64,000 bases of DNA from Zopfochytrium polystomum (lineage: Eukaryota; Chytridiomycota; Chytridiomycetes; Chytridiales; Chytridiaceae): contig JAIVFJ010000243.1 of the NCBI GenBank assembly GCA_025765615.1, forward strand, positions 1 to 64,000, read 5' to 3'. Below are positions 23,230-31,475 of the stretch, one piece after another; position 1 is the first letter of the stretch, and every line of letters starts with the position of its first letter. The translations under genes and the position numbers were made by a program. Below the pieces are notes generated by a model. The model had not been told where the DNA came from. It saw nothing but the letters and a program-made list of their open reading frames with translations, and did no database searches.

Positions 23230-24318
23230 TCAAGCCCGAGACAACCCACTGGCCAAGAACACTGCAAACGTCGCGCTTTTCCCGTCCGTTTCTTTTTCAA
23301 ACCAGTGAAACTCCGGGATGACCACAACCTCAACGAACCCGGCGAGTTCCAAGCACGACCGGATCCGGTCGGCGGAGAACCCGTGGTGGTGCTCGGTCAC
23401 ATTGTGCGAGTCCGCATTGTGGAAGTCGTACGTGTCTGGCAGACCCTCTGTGCCGCCCTGCTGTTCGTGGTGGTGGCGGTGGTGGTGGTGGTGGTGGTTA
23501 TTGCTGTGCTTGTGATCGTGCGAGCGCGAATGCTCGGAGGCGGCCGCGTCGCCGCCGGCGCTCCGGACCTCCAGGAGATCGGTGACGATGATGCGGCCGG
23601 TGCACGGTTTCAGCAGCTTCCACACACGCTGGGCGACGAGGTTGACGTCCTTGATGTGGTGGAAGACCAGGTGCGAGCACACGAGATCGGCCTGTGGGAT
23701 CTTCGACTGGGCCACCGCGAAATGATCCTGCGCGGGGTTGGAAGCAAGGGTTCAGAGGTAACTGGAGCAATGGAATCAAATTCTTAACAAAGACTTTGTA
23801 ATTTACGTCGTTGGACAAATCGAGGCAGTGCGCAGCCATGACGGCCTCCCTGCCGTCGCGTTTCGCCTTCCAGTTGAAGACGTCGACCATCCCCGCGGCG
23901 GTGTCGATGCAAAACGACTTTGCGGCCACGCCGTTGCGCAGGAGGCGTTCCGTCAGGAGGCCGGTGCCGCATCCGAGCTCGACCAGCGTCAGGCCGCCGC
24001 TCGCGTTCTTTTCGCGCAGGAACGACTCGATGCCGCAGAGACACCGTCGGCGCTGTTGGACACTCCGCCACGGGAGTCCCATTCTAGTTGTTTGGAGTGA
24101 GTGGGCGCGTGTTTGTGTAGGCATGCATCATCACTGCTGCCTGGTGCGCGTCGCTCGAGAGTTTGTGTGCGAACAGAGAAGATACGGAGCAAGAGTTGAC
24201 GATCATCAAAGTGATTACCGGCGGCCTGCCTGGAGAAGAAGTCGACGTAGGGATCCGCAGCAGCAGCAGCAGCGGACGACGACGACGACGACGGCGACGA
24301 CGCGTGATTCATCATCAT
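23230..24318 (-). CDS. class I SAM-dependent methyltransferase with His-rich insertion
   Basis: Exon 1 (from 24318) begins MMMNHASS, then Ser/Ala runs and PYVDFFSRQAA. After an intron with donor GTAATC the sequence continues EWDSRGG, which matches the AA-x-WD motif seen at the start of many small methyltransferases. The central exon has motif I (LTLVELGCGTGLLTERLLRN), motif II (SFCIDTAAGMVDVFNWKAKR) and AHCLDLSND. The last exon has the post-motif segment ADLVCSHLVFHHIKDVNLVA, RVWKLLKPCTGRIIVTDLLE and a C-terminal strand GFVEVVVIPEFHWFEKE. Between them sits an insertion with about fifteen histidines (around 23440-23530), possibly metal-binding. By my reading the exon 2 frame entering from EWDSRGG must step by one base to reach IESFLREKNASGG, so either a micro-splice, an indel or a wrong acceptor is involved. 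Not a member of the TIGR00027 family beside it. Substrate unknown. Confidence 0.78.
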
Positions 24319-24715
24319 TCGTTTCGTTCGGCGGGGCAGCGAATGCGATACACGGAACTCTCTCTGCCTTTGCTGAGAAAAAATCTTTTCTCGGCCACTA
24401 ATTATAAATAAATAAATAGATACTGCCAGGACACACACGACACACACACACACGACACACACACTCGACAGCAGCAAGTAAATATTTACCCTCGTGACCA
24501 ACGGAAGACGAGCAGTAGATATTTCAAATGGAAAGAGCCAGTGGGGGCGCGACCCCGAAAAAGCGCTATCGGCAGGGGCCTCAGCAAAAGATGCGCTTTC
24601 TTTTCTTTTTTTTTTTTTTTTCACTCAACACGGAATTCCACGTAAAGCACAAACGAGAGTTATCAACAGGAGGACGGAGACAGTCGCGCGAGAACCGGCG
24701 CTTCCGACGCAATGT
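24319..24715. other. intergenic with (CA)n tract
   Basis: Contains a broken CA repeat at about 24430-24468 upstream of the methyltransferase start. No gene is recognised. Confidence 0.5.
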
Positions 24716-25232
24716 CTACTCGTACACGACGCCGCCACCGCTGTCCTTTGTTACCAGCTCCATTCTCCACGGTCCTCCAATCGCATCCTCCTTCTTCAGC
24801 TTGATCCGCGGAAGCGCCACCTCGTCCCATCTGGCCCCAGTGCACACCGACTCTGCGTCGCGCACAAGCAGAGCCTCCCCGCGCGCCACCCAACCAACAC
24901 ACGAAGCCCTTTCCGCTGCTGATCCACCGTGCTCGAAGACTTCGCCTGCACGCCATCACCGCCTTCCTCAGCCGACAAGGAAACCTGGAACTGCCCTGTG
25001 ACCCACGTGTCACCCACAAGCTGGCTGCCGGGCGCCGACAGCCGGTCGATGGACTGCAGCACCCGGCTCTCGGCGTCGGCAGGCAAGTACGGGAGGAGGC
25101 CCTCGACCACCCAGAGGATCGGCGCCGCAGCGTCAAAGCCAAGTCGCTTGATCTCTCGCGACCAGACGTCCCTGGCCGCGTTGGCGATTATGGCGTGGCG
25201 CTGGGCACAGAGCGGCGCCGCGCCGATAGTGG
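24716..25232 (-). pseudogene. TIGR00027-type methyltransferase, copy 2, 5'-truncated and frameshifted
   Basis: Retains only the C-terminal half: PLCAQRHAIIANAA, RLGFDAAAP, WVVEGLLPYLPADAESR, DRLSAPGSQLVGDTWVTGQ, then GEALLVRDAESVCTGARWDE and GPWRMELVTKD. Compared with copy 1 (GGGTGGCGCGGGGAGG) the fragment reads GGGTGGCGCGCGGGGAGG, a 2-base GC insertion that shifts the frame after LVGW. Everything 5' of PLC is gone, including the SAM-binding loop, so no catalytic activity is expected. The break point at about 25232 lies just upstream of the divergently transcribed repeat-protein gene, so the rearrangement that removed the 5' half may also have placed that gene here. Confidence 0.82.
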
Positions 25233-25469
25233 AACTCTTGCCCTGCTTTTTCGTTGCTCTGCGATTGAATAGCTATGCTCGCTGCTGTTTCCGGCCTCCA
25301 ATTTCAGGTGCCCGTCTCGGATACACACCTGTGGCTCGGTTTCCAAGTGTTCGCACACCGCTTGCGAAAAAGAATGAGTGTGGCGGCGGAAAAAAAAAAA
25401 CAAAAAAAAAACACAGAGAATTATACAAGCATCATCCTTCCCCTGACGGTGGCACCGCGCGACCCCGGC

Positions 25470-26520
25470 ATGGGCCCATCACGAGCGGCCGCCACCGCCG
25501 ACGCACGCCCACGAGTCGCTCCGATCCGCACTCCCGAGCAACCCGTTGGGCGCTTCTGGAAATGGCTGCTACTGCACACGGGACTCGCCGCCAAGCCTCC
25601 TATTCCTGCGCAGCCTCCAATTCCCCCGCGGATCGTCTCTGCCCATTTCGCCTTCACCGAGATCTATCTTCACCTTCCTGACTCGCAATCACGCTTCCGT
25701 TTCGCCACCCTGTGTCGGCTGCCCGCGCTGCAAGCACACGCTCTCTTCGCCATATCAAAGTCCAGAACCTACACCAAAGTCCCCGCTCTGCAGTTTCTGC
25801 ATAGACAGCTGCCGACGGATAACGTGATGGCACTGTACAAGAACGTGGACATTGACTATTGCGCAAATCGCTTCGACGAGGATGGCGTGGTTACATACCT
25901 GCAAAGCTGGAAAGACAGCGGCCTTCCCCTGAAGTACACTGAAGAAGCGCTCGACGAGGCAATGCAATTCGGCGCTCAAGTACAGCGCATCGGGCATGGA
26001 TATGGCCACCGCGTTTGGGCGCATCAAGACGCTGCAGTTTCTGAAAGACAGCGGGATCCCACTCAAGTACTCTGAACGCGGGATCGATGAAGCGTGCGCG
26101 GTGCACAACCTCGACACGCTGCGATGGTGGAAGGAGAGCGGCCTGGAGATGAAATTCTCTCACAGGGCGCTGGACGCGGCGAGCGATTCCTTCATCGGCG
26201 TGAGGATCTTGAATTGGTGGCGCGACAATGGGCTCGAGTTCAAGTACTCCGAAGACGCTTTCCGCGCGGCATCCGGCTACGGCGGCACCGAAACGCTGCA
26301 GTGGTGGAAGGACAGCGGGCTGGAGATTCGGTGCGACGCGACCGTGCTCAAGTACGCTACGGACGATAGGGTGCTTGACTGGTGGAGGGACCGCTCCGGC
26401 ACGAACTTTGTTGCGCAAGTTCTTGCGGATGATGGGTTGAGGCTGTCGATCCAAGCTGGGTACAGGTACTATGGGGGGCAAGCCGTCAGGGAGTGGTGGG
26501 AGAGGAATGGCAATCGGTGA
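25470..26520 (+). CDS. ankyrin-like WW/GLELKYS repeat protein, copy 1 (frame broken by loss of one repeat)
   Basis: N-terminal domain PPRIVSAHFAFTEIYLHLPD, SRFRFATLCRLPALQAHAL and FLHRQLPTDNVMALYKNVDI, followed by repeats of about 30 residues: SWKDSGLPLKYTEEALDEA, FLKDSGIPLKYSERGIDEA, WWKESGLEMKFSHRALDAAS, WWRDNGLEFKYSEDAFRAAS and WWKDSGLEIRCD. The family C-terminus WWRDRSGTNFVAQVL closes it. The units resemble ankyrin repeats (A...A..GH...L.WW...G). Relative to the intact copy at 30345-31475 one repeat is missing between FGA and LKYSASGMDMATAFG, and the junction changes frame at about 25975. Either the gene is now broken, or the in-phase GTACAG...CTGCAG segment there is used as an intron. 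The start is the ATG at 25470; the longer frame upstream opens at a non-ATG codon. Function unknown; protein binding is the usual role of such repeats. Confidence 0.65.
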
Positions 26521-26930
26521 ATGATTGTGAGATTCATGGGATTTGGGCATCTGGCCGCGGTGGTACTGAAAAACCGATCTCAGGGGAAAGGAAGATCCCG
26601 ACCCCGTCAAGCCAGCTCGCTTCCCTCGAACCTTTATAACCTTTTAAAACCAAAACGATACGGCAACGATGCAAGCCGCTGAAGAAACTCCTTCAAAGGA
26701 TCGATACCAGAAACTGCAGCCTGGAGGCGCATACTGTCCTCGAAGGTAGGGCAATGGAGGCGTTATTTCCTATACTCTTCGGGCACAAGTTAGGGCCAGG
26801 GATGGGGGCCTACATCGCTCGCCAATGAGTAGTTGGGTAGAAAAAGTGACGAAGGAGGAGAGTAAGGCGTGGACTGAAAAGAGTGCATGGTGTGGCGGAA
26901 TGAGATTGTAGCACCGAACTCTGCACAGTG
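26521..26930. other. intergenic, no gene recognised
   Basis: Between repeat-protein copy 1 and the next repeat-family remnant. No protein-like frame is seen on the plus strand; the minus-strand frames through here are antisense shadows. Confidence 0.4.
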
Positions 26931-27129
26931 GGATGGAGCTTCGGTACAGCACAATCGTGCTTCAAGGGGCAAGAGAAACGAGGGTGTTGGACTGGTGAAC
27001 ATTCTTCTGGCACTGATCTTGTAGAGCAGGTTTTGAGGGATCGGGCATATAAGCAGGAGCTCCAAGAGAGCGCCAGGCAACGTGGGCTGGGACGTCGCAG
27101 ATTGGTGGAAGAATTCCGGATCTCGATGA
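26931..27129 (+). pseudogene. C-terminal remnant of an ankyrin-like WW-repeat gene
   Basis: Reads ELRYSTIVLQGARETRVLDW, then TGA caused by one missing base. In the next frame it continues SGTDLVEQVLRDRAYKQELQ, and after another frame step VADWWKNSGSR and a stop. This matches the last 70 residues of the intact paralogue at 30345-31475 (SGTDLVEQILRDQVYKQEI). Two frame breaks and no N-terminal part. Confidence 0.75.
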
Positions 27130-27676
27130 GCAAATCGAGATGAGGGAGGATTAGGGCATCCATCCATTTTGCAAACTTTCTCTCCACTTCTCATGCATTG
27201 ATAACGATGAGAAATGAGCAGCTTGTTTCAGTTCTGAAAAGCCCTTTCGAAATTTTAACGGCGAGGAGTCGTGGGTTTTTGGTCGTATCTATGGGATATC
27301 GTGCCTTCCTCACAATCTTGGTCTTATTACGAACAGTCGATGAGGCCAAACTAAATTTTCAAACGCAATCAAGCAAGTCCGATTTCAGAGTCGCACCGCA
27401 CTTCACGAACAGCCTCCCATCCTCTCGGCCACAAACAACTTGAAGGGACTCTCTTGAGACTCTCGTGACGCGTTCTCCATCCCAGCCACGGTTATCTTTC
27501 AGCCTAGCCCGCTAACTGTCCAAAATTCGACCGCCCGTGCGGATCGTGGCCATTGCGCGATAGGATATCTGTAGCCCTTTGGTGGCCGAGTCACGGCGCT
27601 TTATCGGTTTTGTCAAAGAAAGAAAAATTTTCAGGACTGATAGCCTCCCCGCATCCGCATCCATTTCTCAAACAAG
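27130..27676. other. intergenic, no gene recognised
   Basis: Spacer upstream of methyltransferase copy 3, presumably containing its promoter. No family resemblance in any frame. Confidence 0.4.
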
Positions 27677-28846
27677 ATGCAATCACGAAGCAGCGGAGAA
27701 GTGGGCCAAGAGCTCCATTTTCAGACCCCTTTGACGCTTCATGATGCCTCAGGATCCAAAGACCCCGTCTGTGAGTGCCCTGCACACTCGCTAACTTCTA
27801 CTGCTGGAGGCGCGGGTCCTGCGTTTCGTCCTGCCCTGGTTCATGGGTTCGTGCATTCACGCATTTCATTCTCCCCCCCCTTGCCCACCTCTCAAGCTGC
27901 CCTCACTGCAATCGTCTCCGATCTCGGAATCACCGGCGCAACAATCTCCGACTACTCTTGCATGGCGGTCGCCCGCGCCCGCGCGGAGGAGGCCGTGAGG
28001 CCGGACGGCATCCTCAAAGACACCTTTGCCCGCCCACTGCTTGGCGCCAACGGCATGGCCCTCACAGACATCCTCGGCAGTCACATCCTGCCCGATGCAA
28101 ACATGATCGTCCTTCGGCACCGCCTCTTCGACGACGCCGTCTCCGCCGCCCCACCGTCCATCCGCCAGGCCGTCATCCTCGGCGCAGGCCTCGACTCGCG
28201 CGCGTTCCGCCTGCAGCGACTCGCTGGCTGCCGCGTGCTGTTTGAGGTCGAAGGGAACGCCGACATCGCGGCCCTGAAAGCCCAGCGCCTCGCCGATCTC
28301 GGCGCGATGCCCCTCTGTACCCAGCGTCACGCCATAGTGGCCGACGTGGCCGGGGACGACTGGCACTGCGAGATCGTGCGGCTCGGGTTTGACGCCGCCG
28401 AACCGACCCTCTGGGTATTAGAGGGCCTCCTCTCGTACCTTTCTGCCGACGCCGAGGGCCGGTTGCTGCAGCGCATCGACAGGCTGTCGGCGCCCGGCAG
28501 CCAGCTTGTGGGCGACACGTGGGGGTTGGGGCAGTTCAAGATTGGCCTGTCCGCTACGGGAGGCGGCGGCAACTCGGATGTCGACGACGGCGGGGTGGCG
28601 GGGGATCGGCCTATCAATGTTACGTCTTCGACCACAGTGGATCAGGAGCGGAAGGGGCTCCGTGGTTTGGTTGGATGGCACGGGGAGGCGCTGCTCGTAC
28701 GCGACCCTTACGCGGTGTGCACGGGGACGAGGTGGGACGAGGTAGCGCGTCAGCGATTTATGTTGAAAAAGGAAGAGGCGGCTTTAGGTCCGTGGAGAAT
28801 GGAGCTGCTGACGAAGGTCGTCATTGCCGGAGCTATGGAGGAATAG
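27677..28846 (+). CDS. SAM-dependent methyltransferase, TIGR00027/LCM-like, copy 3 (intact)
   Basis: Exons 27677-27770 (MQSRSSGEVG ... KDPV, donor GTGAGT) and 27897-28846 (acceptor CTCAAG) join in phase for 347 residues. Family landmarks: ALTAIVSDLGITGATISDY, FARPLLGANG, LRHRLFDDAVSAAP, QAVILGAGLDSRAFRL (SAM loop), VLFEVEGNADIAALK, LEGLLSYLSADAEGRLLQRI, SAPGSQLVGDTWG and GPWRMELLTK near the end. An insertion relative to copy 1 (GGGNSDVDDGGVAGDRPIN region) lies between strands near the C-terminus. The first exon is also alignable with copy 1 (LTLH..., KDPV), so the intron is ancestral to the duplication. Its 3' end faces a broken repeat-family gene only about 100 bp away. Probably functional, substrate unknown. 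Confidence 0.9.
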   Translation: MQSRSSGEVGQELHFQTPLTLHDASGSKDPVCECPAHSLTSTAGGAGPAFRPALVHGFVHSRISFSPPLPTSQAALTAIVSDLGITGATISDYSCMAVARARAEEAVRPDGILKDTFARPLLGANGMALTDILGSHILPDANMIVLRHRLFDDAVSAAPPSIRQAVILGAGLDSRAFRLQRLAGCRVLFEVEGNADIAALKAQRLADLGAMPLCTQRHAIVADVAGDDWHCEIVRLGFDAAEPTLWVLEGLLSYLSADAEGRLLQRIDRLSAPGSQLVGDTWGLGQFKIGLSATGGGGNSDVDDGGVAGDRPINVTSSTTVDQERKGLRGLVGWHGEALLVRDPYAVCTGTRWDEVARQRFMLKKEEAALGPWRMELLTKVVIAGAMEE

Positions 28847-28945
28847 TTATTCGCCAACGTTTCGTGGTGGCGATGTATTTATTCTGCGACGTCTGCACAT
28901 GATGACTTCTTCACCCACTCAGCTTTCGCTTTATTTCAGTTCATC

Positions 28946-29292
28946 TCAAAGGCTCTTCCACCACTCCACAACGTCCAGCCTCCCATGCTCTCGAACGTCA
29001 TCCACAAGAATCTGCTTCCCTGCCCCATCATTCAAAACCTGCTGGACAAAGTCCTTGCCTGAAGAAGCCTTCCACCAGTCGAGCACTTTCGTGTCTCGGG
29101 CGCTCAAGAGCACCGTCGCGTCGCATCGAAGCTCCAAACCGCTGTCCTTCCACCACTGCAACGTTTCAGTGCAGCCGAAGTGGGTCGCCCAATGAAACGC
29201 GTTTTCAGAGTACTTGATCTAGATCTCGGTCGCGAGGTCGGAGGACAGGATGCGTGCAAAGGCTGAGTCCATGGCATTGATCTTTCGGGCGG
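28946..29292 (-). pseudogene. ankyrin-like WW-repeat gene fragment
   Basis: Reads KYSENAFHWATHFGCTETLQ, WWKDSGLELRCDATVLLSAR, TKVLDWWKASSGKDFVQQVL and a normal family C-terminus, DVVEWWKSL, with TGA at 28946. Upstream an in-frame TAG (in GAGATCTAGATC, about 29220) interrupts the repeat immediately before IKYSENA, and only a short degenerate segment (AMDSAFARI) precedes it. The N-terminal domain is absent. Confidence 0.75.
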
Positions 29293-29369
29293 CGGCGAGA
29301 ACGAGTCGGGTCGAGGGTGTGGAGGGGGCGACGGAGTCGTTTTCTTCTGTTGTCTTCCTGACCTCGGCC

Positions 29370-29995
29370 CACTGCCTCCTGTCCGACCGCTGCTTGGTAG
29401 CAACGGCGTGGCTCCCACAGATATCCTCGGCCTTCACACCATGCCCGAAGCCAACATAACCGTCCTGCGGCACCGCATCATGGACGACGCCGTCTCCGCC
29501 GCACCGCCATCCATCCACCTGACAGTCATCTTCGGCGCCCGTCTCGACTCGCGCGCTTTCCGCCTCCAGCGACTCGACGGCTGCCGCGCCGTGTTCGAGG
29601 TCGAAGGGAACGCCGACATCGCAGCCCCCAAGACCCAGCGCCTGGCCTATCTCGGCACGGTGCCGCTGTGCGACCAGCGCAACGCCATAGTCGCTGATGT
29701 GGCCAGGGGACGTCTGGCCCCGCGAAATCGTGCAACTCGGCTTCGACGCCGCGGCGCCGACCCTCGGAGGGTTGAAGGGCCTCCTCCCGTACCTGCCTGC
29801 CTACGCCGAGGCCCGGCTGTCTGTGCACGGCAGCCAGCTTGTTGGCGACACATGAGGGACGGGGCAGTACAAGATTGGCCTGTCGGCAGGGGACGTCGGC
29901 ACTTTTGCGACGGGGAGACCAGCTGGGACGAGATGGAAAGTTCGCGGTTCAGGTTGGAAAAGGAAGTGCCGGTTTTAGGACCTTGGAATGTTTAC
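29370..29995 (+). pseudogene. TIGR00027-type methyltransferase, copy 4, broken
   Basis: Begins abruptly at PVRPLLGSNG and continues APTDILGLHTMPEANITVLR, AVSAAPPSIHLTVIFGARLD, SRAFRLQRLDGCRAVFEVEG and PLCDQRNAIVADVA. A frameshift at about 29708 puts the next block (DVWPREIVQLGFDAAAP, GLLPYLPAYAEAR, HGSQLVGDT) in another frame, followed by TGA within the conserved GDTWG motif at about 29854. A large part of the C-terminal domain is then deleted before SRFRLEKEVPVLGPWN. The SAM loop has lost a residue of the usual ILGAGLDSR (here IFGARLDSR). Clearly non-functional. Confidence 0.82.
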
Positions 29996-30344
29996 GAGGA
30001 GTCGTGTAGGAATAGCGGTCGACACCGCCGCCCACTATCCCCAAGCAAAGAACGCGCGCCAGCGAGTCTTGCCTCGCATGCTCGCCCCGTCCATCGACTG
30101 TGCAAGAGGCTCCTCATCGTTACACAAAGCGTGCGCTCTCCAGTCTGCGAATCCAGTCTGCCGGCCTCGCGGCCTAGATCTGCGACACCTCCCCGATCCG
30201 CGCTCCCAGTTTCTCTTTAACCCTCTTTTCTTTCAATCTTCTCCCAACATCGAGGACCCTGCAACGCACGAGAAGTGAAAAATAAATTTGTACAGCAAGG
30301 TAGAAACGGTTGGGTGCCCTAATCCTCGCTCACGTCAATTTTGC
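29996..30344. other. convergent spacer
   Basis: Between the 3' end of broken methyltransferase copy 4 and the 3' end of the intact repeat-protein gene. No gene is seen. Confidence 0.5.
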
Positions 30345-31475
30345 TCATGGAGATCCGCAATTCTCCCACCACTCCGCGATGTCCGGCTTCCCCAATCGCC
30401 TGGCGCGCTCTTGGATCTCCTGCTTATACACCTGATCCCTCAAAATCTGCTCCACAAGGTCAGTGCCAGAACAATCTTTCCACCAGTCTAACACTCTCGT
30501 GTGCTCCGCATACCCAAGCACGGATCTGCTGTACCGAAGCTCCAACCCACTGTCCTTCCACCACTGCAGAACTTCGACGGCGCCGAACCAGGATGCCCCG
30601 CGGAAAGCGCTTTCGGTGTACTTGAACTCGAGCCCATTGTCGCGCCACCAATTCAGCACTCTCACGCCTTTGGAAGAGTTGCTCGCCGCGTCCAGCGCCC
30701 TGTGCGAGAATTTAATCTCCAGGCCGCTCTCTTTCCACCATCGCAGTGTGTCGAGATCGTGCACCGCGCACGCTTCATCGATCCCGCATTCAGAGTACTT
30801 CAGCGGAAGCCCGCTGTCTTTCAATAACTGCAGTGTCGCGACATGCCCGAGCGTGGTGGACCGGTCCATGATCCATTCGCTATACTTGAGCTCGAGCCCG
30901 CTCGCCACCCACCATTTGATCACCTTTTTTCTGCCAGAATTTACGGCGTTGTCGAGCGCTTTTCCAGTGTACTTTAGGGGAAGGCCACTGTCTTTCCAGC
31001 TTTGCAGGTATGGAACCACGCGATGCTCATTGATGTTCCAGGTCGCGCAGTAGTCAATGTCAAAGTTGTTGTAGAGTGCCAGCACTTGATCCGCAGGAAG
31101 ATGCCTATACAAAAACTGAAGGGCGGAGGGCTTGGAGATAGAAGTATGAAGGGACTTGCGATGGGCATAGAGGGAGTGTGCTTGCAGCCTGGCGGGCAGC
31201 CGACATAGAGTAGCGAAATGGAAGCGCGATCGCGAGTCCCGAAGGCGGAGATAGATTTCTTTCAAGAGCGGGTGGGCGGAGACGATCCGCGGGATGATGG
31301 GAGGCTGGGATTGGCGCGTCTGGTCGAGCGTGGAGGAGTCTTTGACTGTGGTGATCACGGTGGTGGGGTTGTGCATGGTCCACTCTTGTCTTCTCTTTCT
31401 TCGAAACGACTTTGCCACCACAAGAAAAAAAACCGCTTGATTCCCTCGGCACCCGTCCCAACTCGACAGTGTCAT
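30345..31475 (-). CDS. ankyrin-like WW/GLELKYS repeat protein, copy 2 (intact)
   Basis: Uninterrupted frame of 376 residues from ATG at 31475; a second ATG at 31376 (MHNPTTV) would give 343 and aligns better with copy 1. N-terminal domain: IPRIVSAHPLLKEIYLRLRD, SRFHFATLCRLPARLQAHSL, FLYRHLPADQVLALYNNFDI. Then about six repeats: WKDSGLPLKYTGKALDNAVN, WWVASGLELKYSEWIMDRST, LLKDSGLPLKYSECGIDEAC, WWKESGLEIKFSHRALDAAS, WWRDNGLEFKYTESAFRGAS and WWKDSGLELRYSRSVLGYA. The C-terminus is DWWKDCSGTDLVEQILRD ... IAEWWENCG. The period is about 30 residues, with the helix-turn-helix look of ankyrin repeats but a diagnostic Trp-Trp and GLELKYS in place of the ankyrin TPLH and GADIN signatures. No signal peptide or TM. 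Serves as the reference copy for the broken relatives in this window. Function unknown. Confidence 0.78.
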   Translation of the reverse strand: MTLSSWDGCRGNQAVFFLVVAKSFRRKRRQEWTMHNPTTVITTVKDSSTLDQTRQSQPPIIPRIVSAHPLLKEIYLRLRDSRSRFHFATLCRLPARLQAHSLYAHRKSLHTSISKPSALQFLYRHLPADQVLALYNNFDIDYCATWNINEHRVVPYLQSWKDSGLPLKYTGKALDNAVNSGRKKVIKWWVASGLELKYSEWIMDRSTTLGHVATLQLLKDSGLPLKYSECGIDEACAVHDLDTLRWWKESGLEIKFSHRALDAASNSSKGVRVLNWWRDNGLEFKYTESAFRGASWFGAVEVLQWWKDSGLELRYSRSVLGYAEHTRVLDWWKDCSGTDLVEQILRDQVYKQEIQERARRLGKPDIAEWWENCGSP

